This document shows, piece after piece, positions 17,675 to 27,695 of a stretch of DNA of 64,000 nt. The notes under the pieces were generated by a model. It was given only the letters and a program-made list of their open reading frames with translations, ran no database searches and was not told the DNA's origin. Location: the NCBI GenBank assembly GCA_020248905.1, contig JADCGR010000011.1, forward strand, positions 62,001 through 126,000, written 5' to 3'. Within the stretch, counting starts at the first letter, position 1, and the number at the start of each line of letters is the position of its first letter. The DNA is from Curvibacter sp. GTDB taxonomy: Bacteria; Pseudomonadota; Gammaproteobacteria; Burkholderiales; Burkholderiaceae_C. Position numbers and translations under genes: made by a program.

Positions 17675-17751
17675 CAGCCCGTAGCTCAGTTGGATAGAGC
17701 AACAGCCTTCTAAGCTGTGGGTCGGGGGTTCGATTCCCTCCGGGCTGGCCA
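17675..17751 (+). tRNA. tRNA-Arg (anticodon TCT)
   Basis: 77 nt with encoded CCA. Acceptor CAGCCCG pairs with CGGGCTG, D arm GCTC...GAGC, anticodon stem ACAGC/GCTGT with loop CTTCTAA (anticodon TCT), T stem GGGGG/CCCTC with loop TTCGATT. Lies 13 nt behind the MarR gene and 28 nt ahead of the next gene. It decodes AGA/AGG codons, which are rare in this high-GC genome. Confidence 0.96.
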
Positions 17752-17779
17752 GCCGTTTTTCAGGGGAGCATCGTCAGCC

Positions 17780-19252
17780 TTGAGCCTGTATCGCTCACGC
17801 GTGATCGTTCACAAAAACCTCGACGACTTTCACGTCTGGCAGGCCAAGTACCGGCATTGGCTGGTGGAGGTGGCCGAGAGCGACACGCACGAGGTCTGGG
17901 TTTCCACCCGCGATCTGCGGGCCCTGTTCGCCAGCTTTCCTGACGACCAGCGTCTCAAATCCCTTTGCGCGAGCTTCTTGCTCTACGCCCGGGATCTCAA
18001 GACGCACTTCATCACCGACGCGGCGATGCAGCGCATCATGGGGCAGGTCCCGCGCCTCAAGAACAGCCCCGATGTGCTCAAGTTTCTGGACTGGTTTGAG
18101 CGCAATGTCTCTGCGGTGGCTCGCAACAAGCGCAGAAACCACGCGCAGGACGAAGGCAACGCAATCGCGCGGCAGCGCTCGCCCGAGGTAATGCTGGGGC
18201 CGGTGCCGTACGGCAAGGCACCGCCGCACCTGAACGACCCGACCGAGCCCGCCGACACCCACGAGCAATGGCGGCGGCAAGCGGCCCCGCAGGAGCCGCC
18301 CCGGGTATACCGGCCCGAGCTGCGGCCCATGGTGTTGACCTGGCCGCAATGGTGGCGGCTCAAGCTGCGGGGCCTGGGGGGCTATGTTCTGGCGCTGTGG
18401 CGCGGCGAGCGCAGCCTGTTTGAAACCCTGTTCGTGGGTCTGCTGGTGGGGGGAACGCCGTGGCGTCTGCTCGATCTTCTGCTGCCCGAGGATCTGGACT
18501 TCACCCGTGACTACGTTTGGGTGTACTGGGTCAATGCGCTGATGCTGCCCGTGGCGCTGGCCTGCGCCGTGTGGCTGGCCGTGAGCCTGGCGCGCAGCAC
18601 GCGGCGCAGCCTTCAGTTGCGCGGCGGCGTGTTGTGGGCGACCACGGTTTTTCTGCTGTCCATTCCGCTGGTGCCGCTGGTGGCCGGCAACGGCTGGGAC
18701 TTGCAGATGCTGGAGGAGTGGTGGGCCATGGTGCGGGGCCGCAGCGCACCCGCCTATGTGTACGCCGATCCGCACCTGGGCCGCATCGTGGTGCGCGGCG
18801 CTTTCCGCTCCGGCAGCGCAGAGGCCTTCGAGGCCGTGGTCAAGGCGAACCCGAGCTTGCGCGTGGTGCAGATCGAGAGCCCCGGCGGCTATGTGCTTGA
18901 GGGTTTTCGCATGGCCCAGCTGATTGAGGCGCGCAAGCTGGACACCGTGTCTTTTGAAGGGTGCTACAGCGCGTGCACCTTTCTGCTGGTGGCGGGCCAG
19001 ACGCGTTACCTTGGGCCGCAGGTGAAGGTGGGCTTTCACCGCTCGGGCCGCAAGTACGGGCCTGTGGGCGACGGCTGGAGCTGGGCCGATCACCAGATCG
19101 CCCGGTATTACGAGAGCCGGGGGGTGCAACGCGAGTTCATCGTGCGCGCACTGACGCCGTCCATTCGTGGCATCTGGGTTGCCCCCCACGCGCAGATGTA
19201 CGAGGCAGGCTACGCCACGCTGCGCTGGAGCGAGCGGCCGGCCGGCGTGTAG
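17780..19252 (+). CDS. Membrane protein with ClpP-like periplasmic domain (COG3904-type)
   Basis: 490 aa from TTG 17780, preceded by GGGGAG. The first ~200 residues are soluble and without a recognised domain. Two or three membrane segments follow (about 212-235, 248-270, 283-303; e.g. LMLPVALACAVWLAVSL and TTVFLLSIPLVPLVAG). The last ~150 residues have a ClpP/crotonase fold: IESPGGYVLEGFRMAQL, then GCYSACTFLLVAGQTRYLG with the expected serine near 395, and VGFHRSG with histidine near 419. This resembles uncharacterised periplasmic serine-protease-like COG3904 proteins. Whether it is proteolytic is unknown. GTG 17801 is an alternative start. It stands alone behind tRNA-Arg. Confidence 0.75.
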   Translation: MSLYRSRVIVHKNLDDFHVWQAKYRHWLVEVAESDTHEVWVSTRDLRALFASFPDDQRLKSLCASFLLYARDLKTHFITDAAMQRIMGQVPRLKNSPDVLKFLDWFERNVSAVARNKRRNHAQDEGNAIARQRSPEVMLGPVPYGKAPPHLNDPTEPADTHEQWRRQAAPQEPPRVYRPELRPMVLTWPQWWRLKLRGLGGYVLALWRGERSLFETLFVGLLVGGTPWRLLDLLLPEDLDFTRDYVWVYWVNALMLPVALACAVWLAVSLARSTRRSLQLRGGVLWATTVFLLSIPLVPLVAGNGWDLQMLEEWWAMVRGRSAPAYVYADPHLGRIVVRGAFRSGSAEAFEAVVKANPSLRVVQIESPGGYVLEGFRMAQLIEARKLDTVSFEGCYSACTFLLVAGQTRYLGPQVKVGFHRSGRKYGPVGDGWSWADHQIARYYESRGVQREFIVRALTPSIRGIWVAPHAQMYEAGYATLRWSERPAGV

Positions 19253-19267
19253 GCGCGAGATGTGCGG

Positions 19268-19516
19268 CTAGCTGCGCTGCAGTACCAGCCGCGTGGGTGC
19301 AAGCTGCACTTTCTCGGCGGGGACGGTGAGGCCCGATTCCTGCAGATGGACCGTGAGGTCGCCCCGGCTGATGATGACGTGGCTCACGGTCTGGTGCTGC
19401 CCCTGGTGGACAACCTGGGTGCCGGGACGGTACAGGGGAAGGTGGACGACCAGCGGCCCACCGGGGCCGGTGGCGGCAGCGTCGTGCGGCTGCGGGAAGG
19501 CGGACTCGTCTTTCAC
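19268..19516 (-). CDS. Small hypothetical protein
   Basis: 82 aa from GTG 19516, with a good ribosome site (GGAG, 5-nt spacing). The C-terminal half (VVHQGQHQTVSHVIISRGDL, LTVHLQESGLTVPAEKV) has the look of a small beta-rich domain; no known family is recognised. It lies 64 nt behind the 58-residue membrane protein gene at 19581-19757, and the two are probably co-transcribed. No upstream ATG exists in this frame before a stop. Confidence 0.6.
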   Translation of the reverse strand: MKDESAFPQPHDAAATGPGGPLVVHLPLYRPGTQVVHQGQHQTVSHVIISRGDLTVHLQESGLTVPAEKVQLAPTRLVLQRS

Positions 19517-19580
19517 GGGAACTCCGCAGGTGAGGGCGGCGCGTTGGCCCTTCAGTTTCAGGGCGATTCCGACCGGTGGT

Positions 19581-19757
19581 CTAGAGGGTTAGGCGCGGGA
19601 AGCCCGCAAGGTACCACAGCACAAAGGTGGAGATGAGCACAGGCAGGCCAATCCCGAGAAAAGTAATCAGGGTGAGTACAAATGTCCACAGCTGCGAGAG
19701 CCACTCCTTGAAGAGTATCCGCAGGTCGACGTCCCAAAAATGCTCTTGCCTTTTCAT
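19581..19757 (-). CDS. Small membrane protein, 58 aa
   Basis: ATG at 19757 reads MKRQEHFWDVDLRILFKEWL, then a hydrophobic stretch (about 22-50, including FVLTLITFLGIGLPVLIS) and a short end FPRLTL. One long or two short membrane helices are predicted. The coding look (charged start, uninterrupted hydrophobic core, stop directly after) supports a real gene although it is short. Function unknown. Confidence 0.55.
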   Translation of the reverse strand: MKRQEHFWDVDLRILFKEWLSQLWTFVLTLITFLGIGLPVLISTFVLWYLAGFPRLTL

Positions 19758-19922
19758 GTCCGCAACGTGGTGGGCTGACAGGGATGTGTGAGGGGCGAAA
19801 AACGCTCCACCCCACTGGATATTGCCGCCAATGTAGCGTCAATCCGCGCAAACGGAAAGGCGGATAAACGGGCAGATGCGAGGGTTTATTTCTGCAGGCG
19901 GCCTGGCGTGCAGGGCCTGGGC

Positions 19923-20468
19923 TCAGACCAGGTCGAGGTCGTGCACTTGGAAGCGGCCGACGCGGCGGTCGGCGAAAAAGCGCTCCAGGGTTTCCTTCAC
20001 GGTGCGAAAGGCAATCTCGTCCCAGGGAATCTCGTCTTCGCCGTAGAGCTGGGCTTGCATGGTTTCGGTGCCAGGGGCGAACTGCTCGCTCAGCAGCCGC
20101 GCGCGGTAGAACAGGTGCACCTGGCCCACGCGGGCCACGCTGATTACCGTGAACAGGCCCTCAAGTTCAATCTGGGCGCCCGCTTCCTCGTCGGTCTCGC
20201 GCGCAGCGCCTTGGGCGGTGGTCTCGCCTAGCTCCAGGAAGCCTGCGGGCAGCGTCCACTTGCCCTTGCGTGGCTCGATGTTGCGTTTGCACAGCAGCAC
20301 CTTGTCGCCCCAGTAGGGTACGGTTCCCACGACGTTGAGCGGGTTCTGGTAATGGATGGTGCTGCAGGCCGGGCAGACCGCACGCTCGCGGGTGTCGCCG
20401 TCGTCGGGGAGCCGATAGACCACGGCCACGCCACAGTTGCGGCAGTGTTTGATGGGGCTTTGCAGCAT
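19923..20468 (-). CDS. NUDIX hydrolase with N-terminal zinc ribbon
   Basis: 181 aa. Zinc-ribbon cysteines CRNCG and CPAC occupy residues about 9-34, followed by a NUDIX fold. The catalytic box GFLELGETTAQGAARETDEEAG (about 76-97) fits GX5EX7REUXEEXGU. This architecture occurs in NADH-pyrophosphatase-like NUDIX proteins and in ADP-ribose or nucleotide-sugar hydrolases; the substrate cannot be read from sequence. ATG 20468 chosen; an in-frame ATG at 20489 would add seven residues. Divergent from the DUF2784 gene, with only 30 nt between starts. Confidence 0.88.
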   Translation of the reverse strand: MLQSPIKHCRNCGVAVVYRLPDDGDTRERAVCPACSTIHYQNPLNVVGTVPYWGDKVLLCKRNIEPRKGKWTLPAGFLELGETTAQGAARETDEEAGAQIELEGLFTVISVARVGQVHLFYRARLLSEQFAPGTETMQAQLYGEDEIPWDEIAFRTVKETLERFFADRRVGRFQVHDLDLV

Positions 20469-20498
20469 GGGCTGGAGTGTACCTATCATGGGCGCACG

Positions 20499-20918
20499 AT
20501 GGAGACGATCCAAGCCTGGTCCTGGCTCGCCGATGCGGTCATGGCTCTGCATGTGGCGGTAGTGCTGCTCGTGCTGGGCATTGCGCTGGCCGTGCTGGTG
20601 GGCGGGCCGGCGGGCTGGGCCTGGGTGCGCAGCCCAGCGCTGCGGTGGATGCATCTGCTGGCCACAGCCGTGGTGGTGGCCCAGGCCTGGCTGGGCCAGC
20701 ATTGCGCGCTGACCGTACTGGAGAACTGGCTGCGCCGCCAGGCGCGGCTGGCCGGCTACGAGACAAGCTTCATTCAACACTGGGTGCAGCAGCTGCTGTA
20801 CTACGACGCGCCAGCCTGGGTCTTCGTGCTGGCCTACACGGCGTTCGGTCTGCTGGTGCTGTGGCTTTGGCGTCGCTGGCCGCCAAAGCGCCGCGCGGGG
20901 CGCCGCCGCTCGCGCTGA
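20499..20918 (+). CDS. DUF2784 membrane protein
   Basis: 139 aa with three or four hydrophobic helices: LADAVMALHVAVVLLVLGIA, LHLLATAVVVAQAWLG-like, and WVFVLAYTAFGLLVLWLW. The central polar loop has HCALTVLENWLRRQA and YETSFIQHWVQQLLYYDAP, the conserved DUF2784 pattern (C-L-T-x-W/E-N ... F). Function unknown. It is transcribed divergently from the NUDIX gene. Basic C-terminus. Confidence 0.8.
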   Translation: METIQAWSWLADAVMALHVAVVLLVLGIALAVLVGGPAGWAWVRSPALRWMHLLATAVVVAQAWLGQHCALTVLENWLRRQARLAGYETSFIQHWVQQLLYYDAPAWVFVLAYTAFGLLVLWLWRRWPPKRRAGRRRSR

Positions 20919-21036
20919 TTGCGGGGTTTTCGAAGCCAAAACCCTTCAAAACTTGCCCGGGCACGTCAGTTTGTTGCAAGATCGAGTCCCATAATTATGA
21001 ATTCAGTTCTATAGATACGACCCGAGGAGAGTCAGG

Positions 21037-22944
21037 ATGAGTCGCTACGCCGAGTTCCACCGCCGTTCCATCACCGACCGTGACGCCTTCTGGGCCGAGC
21101 AGGCCAGGCTCATCGACTGGCAGACGCCGCCGCGGCAGATCTGCGACTACAGCAACCCGCCATTCGCGAGCTGGTACGTGGGGGGCACAACCAATCTGTG
21201 CCACAACGCGGTGGATCGCCACCTGAAGGACCGGGCCGATCAGGCCGCGCTGATTTTCGTGAGCACCGAGACGGACGAGGAAAAGACCTACACCTTCGGC
21301 CAGCTGCATGCCGAGGTGCAGCGCATGGCGGCCGTGCTAAAGGGCCTGGGCGTGAAAAAGGGCGACCGGGTGCTGATCTACATGCCCATGATTGCCGAGG
21401 CTGCTTTTGCCATGCTGGCCTGCACGCGCATCGGCGCCATTCACTCGGTGGTGTTCGGCGGCTTCGCCTCGGGATCGCTGGCCACGCGGATTGAGGACGC
21501 CGAGCCCACGGTCATCGTCAGCGCCGATGCCGGCTCGCGCAGCGGCAAGGTGGTGCCCTACAAGCCGCTGCTGGACGAGGCCATCCGCCTCTCCAAACAC
21601 AAGCCCGCTGCGGTGCTGCTGGTGGACCGCAAGCTCGCGCCCATGGAGCTCACGGCCGGGCGTGATGCGCTGTGGGCGCCTCTGCGCGAGCAGCACTTGA
21701 ACACAGCCGTGCCCTGCGAGTGGCTGGATGCCACCCACATCAGCTACACGCTCTACACCAGCGGTACCACGGGCAAGCCCAAAGGCGTGCAGCGTGACAC
21801 GGGCGGCTACGCCGTGGCGCTGGCCGCGAGCATGAAATACATCTATGAGGGCAATCCGGGGGAGACGTATTTCTCCACCAGCGACATTGGCTGGGTGGTG
21901 GGCCACAGCTACATCATTTACGGCCCGCTGATCGCAGGCATGGCAACCATCATGTACGAGGGCCTGCCCATCCGGCCTGACGCCGGCATCTGGTGGCAGC
22001 TGGTGCAGAAGTACAAGGTCACGCGCATGTTCTCCGCGCCGACGGCGGTACGCGTGCTCAAGAAGCAGGACCCGGCCTTCCTCAAGAAATACGATCTTTC
22101 CAGCCTCAAGGCCCTGTACCTCGCGGGTGAGCCTTTGGACGAGCCCACGGCGCAGTGGATCAGCGAGGGCCTGGGCGTACCCATCATCGACAACTACTGG
22201 CAGACCGAGACGGGCTGGCCTATCCTCACGATTGCCAACGGCGTGGAAAAAGCGCCCAGCAAGTTCGGCAGCCCGGGCGTGCCCATGTACGGCTACGACG
22301 TGAAGCTGATTGACGAGAACACGGGCGAGGAGCTCAAGGGCGCCGATCAGAAGGGCGTGGTGGCCATCGAGGGCCCGCTGCCGCCGGGCTGCATGCAGAC
22401 TGTGTGGCGCGACGACGCGCGTTTTGTGAACACCTACTGGAAGAGCATTCCGGGCAAGCTGGTCTATAGCACCTTTGACTGGGGCATCCGCGACAATGAC
22501 GGCTACTTCTTCATCCTGGGCCGCACCGATGATGTGATCAATGTGGCAGGCCACCGCCTGGGCACGCGGGAAATTGAAGAGTGCATCGCCAGCCATCCCA
22601 ACATTGCCGAGGTGGCCGTGGTGGGCGTGGCCGACCCGCTCAAGGGCCAGGTGGCCATGGCCTTTGCCGTGGCCAAGGACGCCAGCGCCCTGGGCGATGC
22701 CAATGCCCGCCTCAGGCTGGAGGGCGAGGTGATGAAGGTGGTGGATGGCGTGCTGGGTGCCGTGGCGCGGCCGTCCCGCGTGTTTTTCGTCAACCTGCTG
22801 CCCAAGACGCGCAGCGGCAAGCTCCTGCGCCGCGCCCTGCAGGCCGTGGCCGAAGGGCGCGACCCGGGCGACCTGACCACGATGGACGACCCCACCGCGC
22901 TGCAGCAGGTGCGCGACCTGGTCGGCGGGGCGGCCAAGGCATAA
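21037..22944 (+). CDS. prpE: Propionyl-CoA synthetase (AMP-forming)
   Basis: 635 aa member of the acetyl-CoA synthetase family. It activates propionate to propionyl-CoA with ATP and CoA through an acyl-adenylate. The N-terminus RYAEFHRRSITDRDAFWAEQ is of the PrpE subgroup rather than Acs. AMP-binding A3 motif YTSGTTGKPKG is at about 240-250, A5 YWQTETGWP at about 387-395, and the A10 lysine lies in PKTRSGKLLRR (about 589-599), the residue acetylated in relatives. GGAG precedes the ATG. No prpBCD genes are nearby, so propionyl-CoA may enter methylcitrate or methylmalonyl routes encoded elsewhere. Confidence 0.92.
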   Translation: MSRYAEFHRRSITDRDAFWAEQARLIDWQTPPRQICDYSNPPFASWYVGGTTNLCHNAVDRHLKDRADQAALIFVSTETDEEKTYTFGQLHAEVQRMAAVLKGLGVKKGDRVLIYMPMIAEAAFAMLACTRIGAIHSVVFGGFASGSLATRIEDAEPTVIVSADAGSRSGKVVPYKPLLDEAIRLSKHKPAAVLLVDRKLAPMELTAGRDALWAPLREQHLNTAVPCEWLDATHISYTLYTSGTTGKPKGVQRDTGGYAVALAASMKYIYEGNPGETYFSTSDIGWVVGHSYIIYGPLIAGMATIMYEGLPIRPDAGIWWQLVQKYKVTRMFSAPTAVRVLKKQDPAFLKKYDLSSLKALYLAGEPLDEPTAQWISEGLGVPIIDNYWQTETGWPILTIANGVEKAPSKFGSPGVPMYGYDVKLIDENTGEELKGADQKGVVAIEGPLPPGCMQTVWRDDARFVNTYWKSIPGKLVYSTFDWGIRDNDGYFFILGRTDDVINVAGHRLGTREIEECIASHPNIAEVAVVGVADPLKGQVAMAFAVAKDASALGDANARLRLEGEVMKVVDGVLGAVARPSRVFFVNLLPKTRSGKLLRRALQAVAEGRDPGDLTTMDDPTALQQVRDLVGGAAKA

Positions 22945-22972
22945 GCCCGGACGCACCAAAGCATAAGTTTCT

Positions 22973-23001
22973 TTGCCGTGCCACCGATTCGGTGGCACAA
23001 T
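22973..23001 (+). promoter_or_regulatory. Palindrome within a promoter-like spacer ahead of odhA
   Basis: TTGCCG (22973-22978), 17-nt spacer, CACAAT (22996-23001) form a fair sigma-70 promoter. A perfect inverted repeat GTGCCACCG-ATT-CGGTGGCAC (22978-22998) fills the spacer. It could be an operator for the odh operon. A prpE terminator is possible but there is no T tract. The leader to odhA would be about 110 nt. Confidence 0.45.
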
Positions 23002-23117
23002 CTTGCTCGTACTTAGGCCCCTTCCAGCCACAGTCGCATCCGCTAACCGGTTCAGCCGTGACGCGGAAGGTTTCTTCACCAGTCAAAGTTTCCTGCAGGG
23101 AAACGGAGGTCAGCGTA

Positions 23118-26000
23118 ATGAGCGAATCCACGGCGTCGTCCGTCTACCAGACGTACCGCGACAACACCTATCTGTTCGGGGGTAATGCTCCGTACGTCGA
23201 AGAGATGTACGAGAACTACCTCAGCAACCCGGGCAGTGTCCCCGAAAACTGGCGCGATTACTTTGACGCTTTGCAGCACGTGCCCGCTGTTGACGGCACG
23301 AACGCCAAGGACATTCCCCATCTGCCGGTGATCAATGCCTTCGCCGAGCGCGCCAAGGCCGGCGTGACCCAGGTGGTCATAGCCACGGGCGCTGATTCGG
23401 AGATGGGCCGCAAGCGCGTGGCCACCCAGCAGCTGATTGCCGCCTACCGCAACGTGGGTCAGCGCTGGGCCGATCTGGACCCGCTCAAGCGCACCGAGCG
23501 CCCCGCCATTCCTGAGCTGGAGTCTTCCTTCTACGGCTTCAGCGACGGCGACCAGGAAACGGTGTTCAACACGAGCAACACCTTCTTCGGCAAGGAGAGC
23601 ATGTCGCTGCGCGAGCTGCTCAACGCGCTGCGCGAGACCTACTGCGGCAGCATCGGCGCCGAGTACATGTACATCACCGACCAGACGCAAAAGCGCTGGT
23701 GGCAGCAGCGGCTGGAGAGCATTCGCAGCAAGCCCAATTTTGCGGCTGAGAAGAAGAGGCAGATCCTGGAACGCCTGACCGCGGCCGAGGGTCTGGAGCG
23801 CTACCTTCACACCAAGTATGTGGGCCAGAAGCGTTTCTCGCTCGAAGGCGGCGAGAGCTTTATTGCGTCCATGGACGAGCTGATCCATCAGGCTGGCGCC
23901 AAGGGCGTGCAGGAGATCGTGATCGGCATGGCCCACCGTGGACGCCTCAACGTGCTGGTCAACGCCCTGGGCAAGATGCCCAAGGACCTGTTCGCCGAGT
24001 TCGACCACACGGCCCCCGAGGACCTGCCCGCAGGTGATGTGAAGTACCACCAGGGCTTCAGTTCAGACGTGACCACCCCCGGCGGCCCGGTTCACCTGTC
24101 GCTGGCTTTCAATCCTTCGCACCTGGAAATCGTGAACCCGGTGGTCGAGGGCTCGGTGCGCGCCCGCATGGACCGCCGCGGTGATCCACATGGCAAGCAG
24201 GTGCTGCCGGTGCTGGTGCACGGCGACGCGGCCTTTGCCGGCCAGGGCGTGAACCAGGAAACCCTGGCCCTGTCCGAGACCCGTGGCTACAGTACGGGCG
24301 GCACGGTGCACATCATCATCAACAACCAGATCGGTTTCACCACCTCCGATCCGCGTGACCTGCGCTCCACGCTGTACTGCACGGACATCGTCAAGATGGT
24401 CGAGTCGCCCGTGCTGCACGTTAACGGTGACGACCCTGAGGCCGTGGTGCTGGCCACCCAGCTGGCCCTGGACTACCGCATGGAGTTCAAGAAGGACGTG
24501 GTGGTGGACATCATCTGCTTCCGCAAGCTGGGTCACAACGAGCAGGACACCCCGAGCCTGACGCAGCCGCTCATGTACAAGAAGATCGGCGCCCACCCCG
24601 GCACCCGCAAGCTCTATGGCGACAAGCTCGTCACCCAGGGCGTGCTGCCATCCGACGGCCCGGACGAGATGGTCAAGGCCTATCGCGCGGCCATGGATGC
24701 GGGCAAGCACACGGTGGACCCGGTGCTGACCAACTTCAAGAGCAAGTTCGCGGTGGATTGGTCGCCCTTCCTCAACAAGAAGTGGACCGACGCGGCCGAG
24801 ACCGCGATTCCCCTGGCCGAGTGGAAGCGCCTGGCCGAGAAGATCTCCACCATCCCCGCCACCGTCACGCCGCACCAGCTGGTCAAGAAGGTCTATGACG
24901 ACCGCGCCGCCATGGGCCGCGGCGAGATTCCCGTGGACTGGGGCATGGGCGAGCACATGGCCTTTGCCTCGCTGGTTGCCAGCGGCTACCCGGTGCGCCT
25001 GTCGGGCGAGGACAGCGGCCGCGGCACCTTTACGCACCGCCACGCGGTCATCCACGACCAGAACCGTGAGAAGTGGGACGTGGGCACCTATATCCCGCTG
25101 CAGAACGTGAGCGAGGGGCAGGCGTCCTTCACCGTGATCGACTCCATCCTCTCCGAAGAAGCCGTGCTGGCCTTCGAGTACGGCTACGCCTCCAACGACC
25201 CCAACACCCTGGTGATCTGGGAAGCGCAGTTCGGTGACTTTGCCAACGGGGCGCAGGTGGTGATCGACCAGTTCATCGCCTCGGGCGAGGTGAAGTGGGG
25301 CCGCGTGAACGGCATCACGCTGATGCTGCCGCACGGCTACGAGGGTCAGGGCCCGGAGCACAGCTCGGCCCGTCTGGAGCGCTTCATGCAGCTGGCTGCC
25401 GAGACCAATATGCAGATCGTGCAGCCCACCACGGCCAGCCAGATCTTCCATGTGCTGCGCCGCCAGCAGATCCGTGACCTGCGCAAGCCGCTGGTCATCA
25501 TGACCCCCAAGTCCCTGCTGCGTAACAAGGACGCCACCTCGCCGCTGTCTGAGTTCACCAAGGGCGGTTTCCAGACCGTGCTGGGCGAGCAGAAGGACAT
25601 CAAGGCAGCTGACAAGGTCAAGCGCGTCATCGCGTGCTCGGGCAAGGTCTATTACGACCTGGTCAAGAAGCGTGAGGAAAAGGGCTTTGACGACGTGGCC
25701 ATCATCCGCGTCGAGCAGCTCTACCCCTTCCCCCACAAGGCTTTTGGCGCCGAGCTCAAGAAGTATCCGAACGCCACCGACGTGGTGTGGTGCCAGGACG
25801 AGCCGCAGAACCAGGGCGCGTGGTTCTTCATCCAGCACAACATTCACGAGAACATGCTCGAAGGGCAGAGGCTAGGCTACGCGGGCCGCGCCGCATCGGC
25901 TTCCCCTGCCGTGGGCTATGCCCACCTGCACCAGGACCAGCAGAAGGCCCTGGTGGAAGCCGCCTTCGCCAAGCTCAAGGGCTTCGTGCTCACGAAATAA
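23118..26000 (+). CDS. sucA: 2-oxoglutarate dehydrogenase E1 component
   Basis: 960 aa thiamine-diphosphate enzyme (also called odhA) that decarboxylates 2-oxoglutarate and transfers the succinyl group to the lipoyl arm of E2; TCA cycle, cytoplasm. Recognised segments: N-terminal LFGGNAPYVEEMYENY for E2 contact, GMAHRGRLNVLVNALGKMP, HGDAAFAGQGVNQETLALS, NNQIGFTTSDPRD, and C-terminal QDEPQNQGAW. Start ATG at 23118 with GGAGGT upstream. First gene of sucA-sucB-gdx-lpdA; sucB starts 91 nt downstream. Succinyl-CoA synthetase genes are not present here, unlike in E. coli. Confidence 0.97.
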   Translation: MSESTASSVYQTYRDNTYLFGGNAPYVEEMYENYLSNPGSVPENWRDYFDALQHVPAVDGTNAKDIPHLPVINAFAERAKAGVTQVVIATGADSEMGRKRVATQQLIAAYRNVGQRWADLDPLKRTERPAIPELESSFYGFSDGDQETVFNTSNTFFGKESMSLRELLNALRETYCGSIGAEYMYITDQTQKRWWQQRLESIRSKPNFAAEKKRQILERLTAAEGLERYLHTKYVGQKRFSLEGGESFIASMDELIHQAGAKGVQEIVIGMAHRGRLNVLVNALGKMPKDLFAEFDHTAPEDLPAGDVKYHQGFSSDVTTPGGPVHLSLAFNPSHLEIVNPVVEGSVRARMDRRGDPHGKQVLPVLVHGDAAFAGQGVNQETLALSETRGYSTGGTVHIIINNQIGFTTSDPRDLRSTLYCTDIVKMVESPVLHVNGDDPEAVVLATQLALDYRMEFKKDVVVDIICFRKLGHNEQDTPSLTQPLMYKKIGAHPGTRKLYGDKLVTQGVLPSDGPDEMVKAYRAAMDAGKHTVDPVLTNFKSKFAVDWSPFLNKKWTDAAETAIPLAEWKRLAEKISTIPATVTPHQLVKKVYDDRAAMGRGEIPVDWGMGEHMAFASLVASGYPVRLSGEDSGRGTFTHRHAVIHDQNREKWDVGTYIPLQNVSEGQASFTVIDSILSEEAVLAFEYGYASNDPNTLVIWEAQFGDFANGAQVVIDQFIASGEVKWGRVNGITLMLPHGYEGQGPEHSSARLERFMQLAAETNMQIVQPTTASQIFHVLRRQQIRDLRKPLVIMTPKSLLRNKDATSPLSEFTKGGFQTVLGEQKDIKAADKVKRVIACSGKVYYDLVKKREEKGFDDVAIIRVEQLYPFPHKAFGAELKKYPNATDVVWCQDEPQNQGAWFFIQHNIHENMLEGQRLGYAGRAASASPAVGYAHLHQDQQKALVEAAFAKLKGFVLTK

Positions 26001-26044
26001 ACGGTTGAGCGGCGGGCGTTCGGCGCTGAGCGTCGACGCCCCTT

Positions 26045-26079
26045 GCTCAACGCTCAACGCATAACGCTCAACGCATAAC
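26045..26079 (+). repeat. Short tandem repeat in the sucA-sucB gap
   Basis: Two perfect 14-nt copies of GCTCAACGCATAAC (26052-26065, 26066-26079) preceded by a partial copy GCTCAAC at 26045. The array ends directly before GGAAG, the ribosome site of sucB, so copy-number change would alter the leader of that gene. Confidence 0.85.
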
Positions 26080-26091
26080 GGAAGAATTCAA

Positions 26092-27348
<1,257 letters not shown>

Positions 27349-27352
27349 TCGG

Positions 27353-27670
27353 ATGGCCTGGGTCTATCTGCTGCTGACAGGCCTGTTCGAGATCGGCTGG
27401 CCCCTGGGCTTCAAGCTGTCTCAGCAGCCCGAGTACCGCGTGAGCGGCATCGTCGGGGCCGTCGTGTCGATGGCCATCAGCGGCTGGTTGCTGTGGCTGG
27501 CGCAGCGCGAGATCCCGATAGGCACCGCCTATGCGGTGTGGACCGGGATCGGCGGCGCCGGCACGTTTTTGATCGGGGTGATGTTCTTTGGCGATGCCGC
27601 CACGCTGCTTCGTTTCCTGGGCGTGGCCATGATCGTGGGTGGAGTGATCATCCTCAAGTTTGCGCACTGA
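27353..27670 (+). CDS. Small multidrug-resistance-family transporter, SugE/Gdx type
   Basis: 105 aa with four membrane helices: [20 protein letters not shown] with the essential membrane glutamate (E13), [43 protein letters not shown] and [19 protein letters not shown]. Family members of the SugE/Gdx branch export guanidinium in exchange for protons; the EIGWP and [11 protein letters not shown] segments are typical of that branch rather than EmrE. It functions as an antiparallel dimer. It starts 4 nt behind sucB and ends 25 nt before lpdA, so it must be co-expressed with the dehydrogenase. No guanidine riboswitch is visible upstream. Confidence 0.87.
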   Translation: MAWVYLLLTGLFEIGWPLGFKLSQQPEYRVSGIVGAVVSMAISGWLLWLAQREIPIGTAYAVWTGIGGAGTFLIGVMFFGDAATLLRFLGVAMIVGGVIILKFAH

Positions 27671-27695
27671 CTGTGGTGCGCGCAGGAGTAAATCT

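Noticed and set aside
24063-25847. 594-codon minus-strand frame opposite sucA
   Set aside because: Same reason: low-complexity antisense frame of a well-recognised gene.
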